Assembly (NCBI GenBank): GCA_040255405.1
Contig: JBDZUX010000018.1
Location: 1-52,123 of the forward strand
DNA from: 66-474 sp040255405
Lineage (GTDB): Bacteria > Pseudomonadota > Gammaproteobacteria > Xanthomonadales > Rhodanobacteraceae
Direction: 5' to 3'
DNA length: 52,123 bases
Shown here: positions 8,163 through 16,843 of the stretch, one piece after another
How the letters are laid out: each line of letters begins with the position of its first letter
Position numbering within the stretch: the first letter of the stretch is position 1
Translations under genes and position numbers: made by a program
Notes under the pieces: generated by a model
Database searches by the model: none
The model's input: only the letters and a program-made list of their open reading frames with translations
Told to the model about the DNA's origin: nothing

Positions 8163-8915
8163 TCAGCCGAGCGACAACAAGCGGTCGGCCTGGCGTGCGT
8201 TGTCCTCGCTGGACTGCACGGCCTTCATCTGCATTTCGTACATGCGCGAGGTGGCGATCATGTCGACCATCGATTCCACCGCGCTGACGTTGCTGCCTTC
8301 CAGCGCGCCGGTCTGCAGGCGCGCGTTGTCGTCGGCCGCCAGCGGCGCGGGGTTGCCGTTGGGGTCGAGCGAGCGGAACAGGCCGTCGTCGCCACGCGCC
8401 AACGTCTTCTGGTCGGGCGTGACCAGCTTCAACTTGCCGACCTGCACCAGCGCATCGGGTTTGTCGCCGGGGCCGATCGCGCTGATGGTGCCGTCGGCGC
8501 CGATGGTCAGTTCCGAGCCCAGCGGCACGATGATCGGACCGCCGTCGCCGATCACCGGGCGCCCCGCGCTGGTGATCATCCCGGTGCCGTCGACTTGCAG
8601 GTCGCCGCGCCGGGTATAGGCTTCCTGGCCGTTCTCGTCCTGCACCGCGAGCCAGGCGCCGCCTTCCAGCGCGACGTCGAGGTCGCGGCCGGTGGCGTTG
8701 ATCGGGCCGGGCGCGAAGTTGCTGGTCGGCGTGGTGGCCATCACCGACACGCGGGTGCGCAGCGCGCCGTCGCCCTGCACCGGCACCGCGCGCATCGCGT
8801 CGATCTGGCCACGGAAACCCGTGGTCGACACGTTGGCCAGGTTGTTGCTGACCACCGCCTGCCGGTTGAAGCTTTGCTGGGCGCCGCTCATCGCGGTGTA
8901 GATCAAGCGATCCAT
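8163..8915 (-). CDS. flgF: Flagellar proximal rod protein FlgF
   Basis: 250 residues. It starts MDRLIYTAMSGAQQSFNRQA with the NNLANVSTTGF rod signature and ends with the SRMYEMQMKAVQSSEDN helix of the FlgBCEFGK family. GAGGAA precedes the ATG. It is 20 bases downstream of flgE in the same operon and builds the proximal rod with FlgB and FlgC. Confidence 0.96.
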   Translation of the reverse strand: MDRLIYTAMSGAQQSFNRQAVVSNNLANVSTTGFRGQIDAMRAVPVQGDGALRTRVSVMATTPTSNFAPGPINATGRDLDVALEGGAWLAVQDENGQEAYTRRGDLQVDGTGMITSAGRPVIGDGGPIIVPLGSELTIGADGTISAIGPGDKPDALVQVGKLKLVTPDQKTLARGDDGLFRSLDPNGNPAPLAADDNARLQTGALEGSNVSAVESMVDMIATSRMYEMQMKAVQSSEDNARQADRLLSLG

Positions 8916-8935
8916 GGGAATTCCTCAAGCTCTCA

Positions 8936-10126
8936 TCAACGCAGGTTGACGACGCTTTGCAACACCTGGTCCTGCGTCTTGATGGTCTGCGTGTTGGCCT
9001 GGTAGTTGCGCTGGGCGATGATCAGGTTCACGAGTTCGGTGGCGAGATCGACGTTGGACGATTCCAGCGTGCCGTCTTCGAGGCTGCCGAGCTGGCCGCT
9101 GCCGGCGGTGCCGAGCAGCGGCTGGCCGGAATCGCCGGTCTCCGTCCACGCGTTGTCGCCGGCTGGTGACAGGCCTTCCGGATTGCGAAAGTTGGCCAGC
9201 GCGATCGTGCCGAGCGTGCGGGTCTGCTCGTTGGAGTAGCTGCCGACGATGTCGCCGTTCTTGTCGAAGCGGATGCCGACCAGGCTGCCCGAGGTGTAGC
9301 CGTCCTGTACCAGCGAGGACAATGCGAAGTCGTTGCCGAACTGGGTGGTGCCGGTGAAGCCCAGCGTGAAGTTCATCGTGACGGCGCCGCCGGCCGGCGT
9401 GAACGTCACGTTCGGCTGGGTGCTGGCGGCGGTGTTCAACACGCCGTTGGGGTCGAACACCAGCGTGCCCTGGTTGGCGGGATCGAACGTGCCGTCCATC
9501 CCGACCTGGACTTCCCAGGTGTTGTCGGCGGTCTTGGTGAAGTACGTGGTCATGATGTGCTGCACGCCCAGCGAGTCGAACGTGGTGCCGGTGTTCGCGT
9601 ACGAATAGGTGCTGGCGTCGGTGGCGTCGAACGGCACGGTGGCGCGGTCGATCGTGGGCGAACCGGCGTCGAGGTTCAGGGCCGCCTGCACCGAGGTGGT
9701 GGCGTTCGCGTTCATCGCGTCGGTCGGCACGTGCAACGCCTCCGGCGTACCGCCGGTGCCGACGCCGGCGGCGAAGCCGGTGAGCTTGGCACCCGCGGCG
9801 TTCACGAGGTAACCATCCTGCGTCAACGTCAACTGGCCGTTGCGGGAATACACCACCTGGTCGCCCTGCTTGAAGCGGAAGAAACCGCCGCCGTTGATGC
9901 CGAGGTCGAGGTTGCGGCCGGTGGTTTCCAGCGTGCCGTTCGCGAAGTTCTGCAGCACGCCCGCCACCCGCACGCCCTGCCCGATCTTCGAGCCGGCGTA
10001 GACGTCCGCGAACTGGATGCTGGAACCCTTGAAACCGTAGGTCTGCGAGTTCGCGATGTTGTTGCCGATGGCGTCGAGGTTCTGCGAGGCGGCGTTGAGG
10101 CCGCTCAGTGCTTGCGAAAAACTCAT
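8936..10126 (-). CDS. flgE: Flagellar hook protein FlgE
   Basis: 396 residues, typical for a simple hook subunit. N-terminal MSFSQALSGLNAASQNLDAI with NNIANSQTYGFK; a Gly/Thr-rich variable surface domain fills the middle; the C-terminal helix (LIIAQRNYQANTQTIKTQD) closes the protein. AGGAGC precedes the ATG. It follows flgD by 30 bases; FlgD caps the growing hook. Confidence 0.97.
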   Translation of the reverse strand: MSFSQALSGLNAASQNLDAIGNNIANSQTYGFKGSSIQFADVYAGSKIGQGVRVAGVLQNFANGTLETTGRNLDLGINGGGFFRFKQGDQVVYSRNGQLTLTQDGYLVNAAGAKLTGFAAGVGTGGTPEALHVPTDAMNANATTSVQAALNLDAGSPTIDRATVPFDATDASTYSYANTGTTFDSLGVQHIMTTYFTKTADNTWEVQVGMDGTFDPANQGTLVFDPNGVLNTAASTQPNVTFTPAGGAVTMNFTLGFTGTTQFGNDFALSSLVQDGYTSGSLVGIRFDKNGDIVGSYSNEQTRTLGTIALANFRNPEGLSPAGDNAWTETGDSGQPLLGTAGSGQLGSLEDGTLESSNVDLATELVNLIIAQRNYQANTQTIKTQDQVLQSVVNLR

Positions 10127-10156
10127 GGGTGCGCTCCTGGGAAAACGATGGTTGGA

Positions 10157-10837
10157 TCAGAGGATCTGGCGAACATCGCCAAGACCGACTTGATTGGTGA
10201 TGCCGCCAAGATCGAGCAGCGGGCCGTCCTTGCCGGTGCTGATGCCGGTGACGAGTGCGTAATTGAGGCCGGTGACGTCCACCGCGTCGCTGCCGCTGAC
10301 CGCCTTGATGGAAACGGTGTACGCGCCCTGCGGCGCGTGCGTGCCATCGTCGAGCTGGCCGTCCCAACTGAACGATTGGGTGCCGGCATCCACGGCGCCG
10401 AGGTCGAAGCTGCGGACCACTTTTCCGGAGCCGTCGGTGATCGTGATCTGCACGTCGTCGGCCGGCGCCCCGAGTTCGAGGCCGAACGGGGTGGTGGTGC
10501 CGTCGCTGCCGACCAGCACACGGTCGCCCGGGACCAGCACGCCCTTGCCGATCAGCGCCGCGGCCTGCAGCGACTGGCCGGCGTTGATCTGCCCGGTGAT
10601 GCCTTTCAGGGTGGTGTTGAGGTCCTGGATGCCGCTGACCGTGTTGATCTGGGCCAACTGCGAGGTCATCTGCGAGTTGTCCATCGGGTTCAGCGGATCC
10701 TGGTTCTTCAACTGCGTGACCAGCAGGGTCATGAAGTGGTTCTGCAGGTCGCTGGCGGTGTCCGTCTTGGCGGTGGTGCTGGCGTTCAACGCGCCCAGCA
10801 CGCGCGGATCGATCGATTGCGCGGCGGAAACGGCCAT
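10157..10837 (-). CDS. flgD: Flagellar hook capping protein FlgD
   Basis: 226 residues. The conserved N-terminal motif is NHFMTLLVTQLKNQDPLNPM with QMTSQLAQINTVSGI, followed by the C-terminal FlgD Ig-like/Tudor region (FSWDGQLDDGTHAPQGAY). The ATG at 10837 shares one base with the flgC stop, so the two are translationally coupled. The protein scaffolds hook polymerisation and then leaves. Confidence 0.96.
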   Translation of the reverse strand: MAVSAAQSIDPRVLGALNASTTAKTDTASDLQNHFMTLLVTQLKNQDPLNPMDNSQMTSQLAQINTVSGIQDLNTTLKGITGQINAGQSLQAAALIGKGVLVPGDRVLVGSDGTTTPFGLELGAPADDVQITITDGSGKVVRSFDLGAVDAGTQSFSWDGQLDDGTHAPQGAYTVSIKAVSGSDAVDVTGLNYALVTGISTGKDGPLLDLGGITNQVGLGDVRQIL

Positions 10838-11238
10838 CAGCCTTCTCCCAGCGCGAGGGTCTTGGTCATCATCTGCTTGCTGGTGTTCAGCACTTCCACG
10901 TTGGCCTGGTACGAGCGCGAGGCTTCGATCATGTTGACCATCTCCTCGACCGGCTGGACGTTGGGCAGGCTGACGTAGCCCTGGTCGTCGGCGTTCGGAT
11001 CGCCGGGACGGTATTCGCGGCGCAGCGGCGTGGTGTCTTCCACGATCCTGGAGACGCCGACGCCCGCCGCGCCGTCACGGCCGCGGGCCTCGAACACCAC
11101 TTGTTTTGCGCGATACGGCTGGCCATCGGGACCGGCCACGCTGTCGGCGTTGGCGAGGTTGCTGGCCGCCACGTTCATGCGTTGTGACTGGGCCTGCATG
11201 GCCGAGCCGGATATCTGGAAAATCGAAAACATGGTCAT
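10837..11238 (-). CDS. flgC: Flagellar proximal rod protein FlgC
   Basis: 133 residues. MFSIFQISGSAMQAQSQRMN with AASNLANAD is the rod N-terminus, and MIEASRSYQANVEVLNTSKQ the C-terminal helix. Start options are ATG 11238 (chosen; AAGGGGA eight bases upstream) or the ATG two codons later. It overlaps flgD by one base and lies 22 bases after flgB. Confidence 0.96.
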   Translation of the reverse strand: MTMFSIFQISGSAMQAQSQRMNVAASNLANADSVAGPDGQPYRAKQVVFEARGRDGAAGVGVSRIVEDTTPLRREYRPGDPNADDQGYVSLPNVQPVEEMVNMIEASRSYQANVEVLNTSKQMMTKTLALGEG

Positions 11239-11260
11239 GGATCAGTCCCCTTCTTGATCG

Positions 11261-11674
11261 TCATTCCGACTGCATCGCAGCCTTCAGGTTGCGCAGGCGG
11301 GTGTTGATCAGCGTGAGCGAGGTTTCGTAGCGCACGGTGTTGTCCGCGAACGCGGCGCGTTCGACGTCCATGTTCACGGTGTTGCCATCGAGGCTCGGCT
11401 GGTCGGGCACGCGATACAGCATCCGCGGCGCGGTGCCGACGCTCTCGCCGCCGCCCTGCAGATGGCCGGCGGACGTAGTGGTCATCGCCAGTTGCCCCTG
11501 CGCACCGTCGCGCGCGGTGGCCTGCGCCAGCGCCCGGGAAAAGTCGAAATCGCGCGCCTTGAAGTTGGGCGTGTCGGCGTTGGCGATGTTGCCGGCCAGC
11601 ATCTTCTGGCGTTCGAAACGCAGGCCCAGCGCCTGACGGTCGAAGTCCAGTGCCGAAGCAAGCTTGTCGAGCAT
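11261..11674 (-). CDS. flgB: Flagellar proximal rod protein FlgB
   Basis: 137 residues from ATG 11674, preceded by GGGGA. The frame is open further upstream, but the homologous start is MLDKLASALDFDRQALGLR. It has the AGNIANADTPNFKARDFDF signature and C-terminal YETSLTLINTRLRNLKAAMQ. It is the first gene of the flgBCDEFGHIJKL cluster, divergent from flgA. The 218-base spacer 11675-11892 must hold both promoters, but I found no convincing sigma-54 or sigma-28 site in it. Confidence 0.95.
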   Translation of the reverse strand: MLDKLASALDFDRQALGLRFERQKMLAGNIANADTPNFKARDFDFSRALAQATARDGAQGQLAMTTTSAGHLQGGGESVGTAPRMLYRVPDQPSLDGNTVNMDVERAAFADNTVRYETSLTLINTRLRNLKAAMQSE

Positions 11675-11892
11675 GGTCGATTCCCCTGTTGCGCCGCGGC
11701 GGACGTGATGCGTCGCCGTCGGTGGAAGTCCGGCATCGAGAATACGCGCGGGGGTGGCGATCCAATCGGACAAACAGACCGGGTTTTTGCGTTCAATTCG
11801 GATGCTCGCGGACCGCCGCGCCTGCCTACACTGCTGCTCGTCACGATCCCGCCGTCCACGGCGCGGGCCCACCCGCAGCCAAGGCTACAGAC

Positions 11893-12570
11893 ATGGTTCC
11901 GAATCAAATCCGCTCGCGATGCCTGGTGCCGGCGCTGTTGCTGCTGGCCAGCGGTGTCGCCCACGCCGGTGCGGCCGAAGACGCCGCGCAAGCTTTCCTG
12001 CAGGACGCGACCCGGAATCTCGGCAACGACGTCACCGTCACGGTGCCGGCACCCGAAGCCGCGTTGCCGCCCTGCACCGATCCACAGCCATTTCTGCCCG
12101 GCCACGACCAGCGTCTGCTGGGACGCGTCACGGTAGGGGTACGTTGCGGCGATGGCCGGACGCGCTATCTGCAGGCACGCGTCACCGCGATCGGGGCGTA
12201 CTGGGTGGCCGCCCAAGACATTCCGGTCGGCGCGCTGGTGACCGCATCGATGCTGGAAGCACGCGACGGCGACCTGACGGCGCTGCCGCGGCAGGCGGTG
12301 CTGGATGAAGACGCAGCCGTCGGCAAGATGACCACCCGCAGCCTGGCGCGCGGCAGCGTCGTCCAGAGTTCGCAATTGCAGGCGCCGTCGCTGATCCAGC
12401 GCAACCGTACCGTCTCGGTGGAAGCGGTCGGCCCGGGCTTTCGCGTGGTACGGCAGGGCGAGGCCCTGCAGGATGGTGCGCTGGGTGATACCGTGCGGGT
12501 ACGGATGGTCAATCGTTCGATCCTGACCGGGGTCGTGGCCGGCAACGGCGTGGTGAAGGTAAGCTTTTGA
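11893..12570 (+). CDS. flgA: Flagellar P-ring assembly chaperone FlgA
   Basis: 225 residues. A signal peptide (LVPALLLLASGVAHA) is followed by an N-terminal domain and a C-terminal SAF/ChapFlgA domain (VAAQDIPVGALVTASML, GSVVQSSQLQAP, ending ILTGVVAGNGVVKVSF). It acts in the periplasm to help FlgI assemble. The ATG at 11893 is chosen because the signal peptide begins there, although the frame is open upstream. It is transcribed away from flgB and towards flgM. Confidence 0.94.
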   Translation: MVPNQIRSRCLVPALLLLASGVAHAGAAEDAAQAFLQDATRNLGNDVTVTVPAPEAALPPCTDPQPFLPGHDQRLLGRVTVGVRCGDGRTRYLQARVTAIGAYWVAAQDIPVGALVTASMLEARDGDLTALPRQAVLDEDAAVGKMTTRSLARGSVVQSSQLQAPSLIQRNRTVSVEAVGPGFRVVRQGEALQDGALGDTVRVRMVNRSILTGVVAGNGVVKVSF

Positions 12571-12616
12571 AGTTTCTGGAACCCGCCCTGATCCACAGAT
12601 TCTTTTCGGCCACCCC

Positions 12617-12643
12617 TAAAGAATGTCTGGGTTGCGCCGATAC
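12617..12643 (+). promoter_or_regulatory. Sigma-28 (FliA) promoter of flgM-flgN
   Basis: TAAAGAAT at 12617-12624, an 11-base spacer, then GCCGATAC at 12636-12643. The enterobacterial FliA consensus is TAAAGTTT-N11-GCCGATAA, so 13 of 16 positions match with exact spacing. It lies 35 bases before the flgM ATG, as expected of a late flagellar promoter giving feedback synthesis of the anti-sigma factor. Confidence 0.85.
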
Positions 12644-12678
12644 ACAGGTCGCGGGGGCGAACTGATGGAGAGCGTCTC

Positions 12679-12957
12679 ATGAAAATCGACAATGTCTCGC
12701 ATCTGACGGCTCCGACCCGGATCGATCAGGCGAAGGGCAAAGAGAAGACTGGCGATGTCGTGCCACAAGCCAATGCCGAGTCGCAGTCCGCGACCCATCT
12801 GAACCGCGCCAGCGCCGATACCAGCCAGGACATCGATCACGCGCGCGTGGCCGAATTGCGCCAGGCGATCTCGGAAGGCCGCCTGCACGTGGATACCGGC
12901 CGCATCGCCGATCGCCTGATCGCCAGCGTGCGCGACCTGCTGGGCCACGGTCCATGA
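12679..12957 (+). CDS. flgM: Anti-sigma-28 factor FlgM
   Basis: 92 residues, small and polar. The N-terminus MKIDNVSHLTAP and the C-terminal sigma-binding region (VAELRQAISEGRLHVDTGRIADRLI) match FlgM, which holds FliA inactive until the hook is complete and is then exported. Its stop overlaps the flgN start as ATGA, so the two are co-translated. The sigma-28 promoter upstream indicates autogenous late control. Confidence 0.93.
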   Translation: MKIDNVSHLTAPTRIDQAKGKEKTGDVVPQANAESQSATHLNRASADTSQDIDHARVAELRQAISEGRLHVDTGRIADRLIASVRDLLGHGP

Positions 12958-13403
12958 GTCTTGCCGCGCACCTGCGCGATCAGCACGACCGCCTCGACCG
13001 GCTGATCGGCCTGCTCGACCGCGAGCGCGACCTGCTCGGCGAGGGCACGGTCGATGGCGAAGCGCTCGGCACGCTGGCTGCGGAAAAGCAGCGGGTGCTG
13101 GAGGCGCTTGCCGACGGCGAAGATCGCCGCCGCACCGCACATGCCGGCCGGCGCGACGGCGCGGACATGACAGGCGACGAACGCGCCGCCCGCGAGCAAG
13201 GCTGCCTTGAATCGTGGCAACGGGTCCGTGGCCGCGCTTGGCGAGCAGCGCAACTCAATCATTTCAACGGGCAGTTGATCAACATCCGGCTCACCAGCAA
13301 CCAGCGCCTGCTCAACGACCTGCGTGCGCTGGCGGGCAAGGATCTGTACGGGCCCGACGGACAGGCGCGCGGCGGCGACAACCGGATCGCTTCGCAGGCT
13401 TGA
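12954..13403 (+). CDS. flgN: Flagellar export chaperone FlgN
   Basis: 149 residues, predicted largely helical (LRDQHDRLDRLIGLLDRERDLL, later QLNHFNGQLINIRLTSNQR). Fit to FlgN, the chaperone for FlgK and FlgL, rests on length, coiled-coil character and position straight after flgM with a 4-base ATGA overlap. Sequence similarity in this family is low, so context carries much of the call. Confidence 0.85.
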   Translation: MSLAAHLRDQHDRLDRLIGLLDRERDLLGEGTVDGEALGTLAAEKQRVLEALADGEDRRRTAHAGRRDGADMTGDERAAREQGCLESWQRVRGRAWRAAQLNHFNGQLINIRLTSNQRLLNDLRALAGKDLYGPDGQARGGDNRIASQA

Positions 13404-13431
13404 TCATTCATCAGTTTGGGAAGTCAGCAAC

Positions 13432-14673
13432 GTGTCGACACTTGCGCGCGAGGTCATGGCCACCGAGGACCGGCTGGGCATCCTGCTCGCCTTCCGGCCC
13501 GTCTACACGCGGAACAAGACGGTCGCCGCCTACGAAGTCCTGCTGAACCATGAAGACGGCGACTGTGGCACCGCGCTGCCGGAGCTGACCAGCAGCATCG
13601 TGCTCGGCACCTATGCCGACACCTTCCAGAACGGCCGCATCGAAACCGTGCCGACGTTGCTGCGCGTCTCGCCGGCGATACTGCTGTCGCCCGAAATCAC
13701 GTCGCTGCCGTCGAGCCAGTACATCCTGGAAGTCGCAGTGCCTGCGAACCCGTCGCCGGAACTCGTCGCGCAATTGCGCGCGCTCACCGGCAGCGGCTAC
13801 AAGCTGGCGCTGGCGGGCTACGGCCCCGGACGCAATGATCTCGAACCGCTGCTGGACTTGTTCGGCGTGGTGCGGCTGAACCTGCCGCAGCTCGGGTTGC
13901 CGGGCATCGCGGAAGCCGCGCGGCGCCTGTATTTCCACCAGCCGAAGCTGCTGGTGGACGGGGTCGATGCGATCGACCAGTTCTACGCCTGCGCCGATCT
14001 CGGCACCCACTGGTTCCAGGGTGATTTCCTGGTCCAGTCGACGCCGGTCAAGGACAAGAAGATCGCCAACAACAAGGTGCTGTTGCTGGAGCTGCTGTCC
14101 GAACTGCACCGGCCCGACACCACGCCCATGGCGCTGGAACAGATCGCGATCAAGGACGCGGCGTTCTCGTTCCGCATCCTGAAGGTCATCAATTCCGCCG
14201 CGGTCGGGCTCCATCGCGAGATCAGTTCGTTGTCCAAGGCCATCAGCCTACTGGGCACCAACGAACTCGGCCGCTGGGCCAACATGCTGCTGGCGCATGG
14301 CGAGCCGGGCAAACCCGAGGAGTTGATGCGCAACATGCTGGTACGCGGCCGGATGTGCGAAATCCTCGCCGAGCTGTCGGGTCGCGACGACGCCATGACC
14401 GGGTTCATCGTGGGCCTGCTGTCGCGGCTGGACGTGCTGATGGACATTGCGATGCGCGACCTGATGCGGCAGGTGCCGCTGAGCTTCGAGGTGAAGCAGG
14501 CGCTGTTGCACCGCAAGGGTCCCCTGGGCGAGCTGCTCACCGAAGTCGAGCACTACGAAAGCGGCCGTTTCGACCACCTCACTTGGTTCGTGGAGCCCAA
14601 TCTCTACGAAGTCGCCTATCGGCACAGCGTGATCTGGGCGCGCCGCGCGCAGCAGGCGCTCGAAGCGAACTGA
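13432..14673 (+). CDS. EAL-HDOD domain signalling protein (YuxH/CdgJ type)
   Basis: 413 residues from GTG 13432 with GGGAAG upstream; ATG 13456 is the alternative. Residues 15-205 resemble a degenerate EAL domain (LLAFRPVYTRNKTVAAYEVLL, with EVLL in place of a catalytic EAL), so cyclic-di-GMP hydrolysis is unlikely. The C-terminal half is an HDOD domain (FSFRILKVINSAAVGLHREI, then LSKAISLLGTNELGRWA). Such proteins tune motility and biofilm formation in other gammaproteobacteria. Its place 28 bases after flgN suggests co-expression with late flagellar genes. Confidence 0.85.
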   Translation: MSTLAREVMATEDRLGILLAFRPVYTRNKTVAAYEVLLNHEDGDCGTALPELTSSIVLGTYADTFQNGRIETVPTLLRVSPAILLSPEITSLPSSQYILEVAVPANPSPELVAQLRALTGSGYKLALAGYGPGRNDLEPLLDLFGVVRLNLPQLGLPGIAEAARRLYFHQPKLLVDGVDAIDQFYACADLGTHWFQGDFLVQSTPVKDKKIANNKVLLLELLSELHRPDTTPMALEQIAIKDAAFSFRILKVINSAAVGLHREISSLSKAISLLGTNELGRWANMLLAHGEPGKPEELMRNMLVRGRMCEILAELSGRDDAMTGFIVGLLSRLDVLMDIAMRDLMRQVPLSFEVKQALLHRKGPLGELLTEVEHYESGRFDHLTWFVEPNLYEVAYRHSVIWARRAQQALEAN

Positions 14674-14888
14674 CGCTTCGTCCCCGGAAGTCACCATCGA
14701 TCGATGCGGGGTGCGCAAGCCGCGCCGATGCCTCGTGGACCAGTCCCGAAGCCGCTTCCGGTACCTCGCCGGCGCGCCTACCCCACCACGGCGTTGCACC
14801 GCAACATCCAATATCCGTTGGCCGAAAACCCAAGTTGCTGATTAAACTGATTTATTTGAACTGAGTGTGAATGCCCCGAAGATATATG

Positions 14889-14917
14889 TTGCATTGCAGC
14901 ATGGAATGTCCTAGAGT
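14889..14917 (+). promoter_or_regulatory. Candidate sigma-70 promoter of the phasin gene
   Basis: TTGCAT at 14889-14894, a 17-base spacer, then TAGAGT at 14912-14917. The start point would be near 14924, 35 bases before the ATG. The -35 region lies in TGCA-rich sequence (GCATTGCAGCAT). Fit to consensus is moderate. I see no gene in the spacer 14674-14958. Confidence 0.4.
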
Positions 14918-14958
14918 GGGCACCAGTCCCCACCGACCCTCTGCGAGAGGAGCACACC

Positions 14959-15333
14959 ATGTACAGCCAATTCCAGAAGCAGTCGCTCGATCTCGGCAAG
15001 CAGTTCGCCGAGCAGGCCTGCAAGGCGCAGATCGCCGCGCTGAAGGGCTTCGCCGAAATCCAGAGCCTGCAGGTCAAGGCGCTGGAATCGCAGGCCAAGT
15101 CGAACCTGGCGTTCGTCGCCGATTCGCTGGAAGCCCGCGAAGTCCAGGACGTCACCGCGCTGTGGCCGAAGGGCATCGATTTCGCGCGTGACAGCGCGGA
15201 AGCAGCCTACGCGACCAGCCAGGAAATCCTGGGCATCGCGCAGAAGACCGCCGAGCAGCTTGGCGATCTGACCCGCAACAGCCTGAAGGCGGCCAACGAC
15301 GCCTCCGCTACGCCCGCCAAGAAGGCGCGCTGA
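14959..15333 (+). CDS. Phasin family protein
   Basis: 124 residues starting MYSQFQKQSLDLGKQFAEQA, with the amphipathic helices typical of the phasin_2 family (ALKGFAEIQSLQVKALESQ, EILGIAQKTAEQLGDLTR) and a basic Ala/Lys tail. Phasins coat polyhydroxyalkanoate granules; no PHA synthase gene lies in this window. Excellent RBS (GAGAGGAG). Monocistronic: its own promoter region upstream and hairpins plus a terminator downstream. Confidence 0.9.
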   Translation: MYSQFQKQSLDLGKQFAEQACKAQIAALKGFAEIQSLQVKALESQAKSNLAFVADSLEAREVQDVTALWPKGIDFARDSAEAAYATSQEILGIAQKTAEQLGDLTRNSLKAANDASATPAKKAR

Positions 15334-15373
15334 TCCCCGCGGGGGATCGCGAAGATACCTCCCGCGAGGTATC
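15332..15373 (+). repeat. Two tandem hairpins at the phasin stop codon
   Basis: GATCCCC-GCG-GGGGATC at 15332-15348 overlaps the stop codon, and GATACCTC-CCGC-GAGGTATC at 15354-15373 follows after five bases. Both stems are perfect. They sit between the coding end and the intrinsic terminator and could protect the 3' end of an abundant mRNA, which is inference. Confidence 0.7.
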
Positions 15374-15424
15374 GAAGAAAGTACGCGCGGCCGAGACCCC
15401 CCTCCCTCCGCCAGCGCGACTCCG

Positions 15425-15454
15425 GCCGGACGGCGCAAACCGTCCGGCTTTTTT
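15425..15454 (+). terminator. Intrinsic terminator of the phasin gene
   Basis: Stem GCCGGACGG / CCGTCCGGC with loop CGCAAA, followed directly by six T at 15449-15454. A textbook rho-independent terminator 92 bases past the stop codon. Confidence 0.92.
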
Positions 15455-15519
15455 GTGCACCACGAAACCAGGGCGCCGCGACAGCTGGGCATCGTCGGCG
15501 CGATGCACCGTCGACGGAG

Positions 15520-15699
15520 TCATCGCAGTCCGGCGATGATCCATTTCCGCGATGTGACGACGTGCCCGGCGTCGCACCGGTTCGCTGCGCCGGCCGTCTT
15601 CTTCGCCGCATCCCGTGGTGCGCGCCAAGCGGCATGGCTTTCGTGGAACGGCGGGATCGTGCGCGCGAGACCCGCGAGCTTGTGCAGGAAAGCGTTCAT
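15520..15699 (-). CDS. Possible 59-residue hypothetical protein
   Basis: An open frame from ATG 15699 (GGAG eight bases upstream) to TGA 15520, starting MNAFLHKLAGLARTIPPFHE and ending RKWIIAGLR. Third codon positions are GC-rich like real genes here, but it is short, and I recognise no family. It faces the phasin gene. It may be spurious. Confidence 0.3.
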   Translation of the reverse strand: MNAFLHKLAGLARTIPPFHESHAAWRAPRDAAKKTAGAANRCDAGHVVTSRKWIIAGLR

Positions 15700-16003
15700 G
15701 TCGCCATCTCCATACTTGAATGGACGTCCATGCTACGTAGCCCGCAAGCCCTAAGGTAGCGACGTTTTTGCAAGATGGCGTTGAGATTGCTTCAACCCTC
15801 GTCCGCGTCGGACCGATCCGCTCCAGATGGCCCCGGGTACGGGTCCGCCGTCCGCACAAAGGCGGCGCTCGCGCATGGCGCACGTTCGCCGCCTTTGACG
15901 AAGCGACCCCGAGAGCTGCGCGCCCGGGCCGGAACAGCCACGCCCCGGAGTGGTCCGAACTGTGGATCCCTCCGGATCACCGGCCGCCGTCCGCCGACGC
16001 TCG
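15700..16003. other. Spacer without recognised features
   Basis: I see no gene, strong hairpin or promoter here that I can support. All open frames are short or are extensions with poor codon usage. Confidence 0.5.
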
Positions 16004-16843
16004 TCAGAACCGCCCGGCCTGGTAGTCCTGCATGGCCTGCACGATCTGCTCGGGTGTATTCATCACGAACGGCCCATAGCGCGCGACCGGTTCGTCGAGC
16101 GGCCGGCCCGCAACCAGCAACACGCGCGCGGCTTGCGCATCGTTGCCGACGGCAAGTTCAACGGCATCGCCTTTCGACAGCACGCCGAGCTCGCGCAGGC
16201 CCAGCGTTTCCGCGCCGACCTGCACGGCGTCACCTTCGAAGACGTAGGCAAACGCGCTGTGGGCTTCGGGAAGCGGTACCGACAATGTCGCGCCCGGCTC
16301 CAGCGCGATGTCGAGATACACCGGCGCGATCGCGATGCCGTCGACCGGCCCGCGCACGCCGAACATGTCACCCGCCACCACGCGTACCTTCACGCCCGGC
16401 ACGGGTTCGGCAGTCGGAATCTTTTCGGGCGCGATGTCCTGATAGCGCGGCTGCGTCATCTTGTCCTTCGCGGCCAGGTTCACCCACAACTGGAAGCCGC
16501 GCATCAGGCCCTGTTCCTGCTCGGGCATTTCCGAATGCACGATGCCGCGGCCCGCGGTCATCCATTGCACGCTGCCCGATTCCAGCAGCCCGGAGTTGCC
16601 GTGGTTGTCGCGGTGGCGCATGCGGCCGTCGAGCATGTAGGTGACGGTCTCGAAACCGCGGTGCGGATGGTCGGGGAACCCCGCGATGTAGTCGGTGGCC
16701 GCCTCGGAACCGAACTCGTCCAGCAGCAGGAACGGATCCAGCGAATCCAGCTTCGGCTGGCCGATCACGCGGGTCAGCTTGACGCCGGCGCCGTCGCTGG
16801 TCGGAATGCCGCGTACGCGGCGGGTGATGGTGCGGGAAGTCAC
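16004..16843 (-). CDS. Pirin family protein
   Basis: 279 residues from GTG 16843, with GGAGG six bases upstream; the open frame continues further up without a better start. Bicupin protein. The N-terminal cupin holds the pirin metal site: H59 and H61 in FPDHPHRGFETVTYMLDG, H103 and E105 in AGRGIVHSEMP. Residues 160 to the end form the second cupin/pirin C domain. Pirins are iron proteins, some with quercetinase activity or redox-regulatory roles; substrate unknown here. Monocistronic between two spacers. Confidence 0.92.
   Translation of the reverse strand: MTSRTITRRVRGIPTSDGAGVKLTRVIGQPKLDSLDPFLLLDEFGSEAATDYIAGFPDHPHRGFETVTYMLDGRMRHRDNHGNSGLLESGSVQWMTAGRGIVHSEMPEQEQGLMRGFQLWVNLAAKDKMTQPRYQDIAPEKIPTAEPVPGVKVRVVAGDMFGVRGPVDGIAIAPVYLDIALEPGATLSVPLPEAHSAFAYVFEGDAVQVGAETLGLRELGVLSKGDAVELAVGNDAQAARVLLVAGRPLDEPVARYGPFVMNTPEQIVQAMQDYQAGRF

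Noticed and set aside
11675..11892. Sigma-54 or sigma-28 promoter between flgB and flgA
   Set aside because: I searched both strands for TGGCAC-N5-TTGC and the FliA consensus and found nothing convincing.
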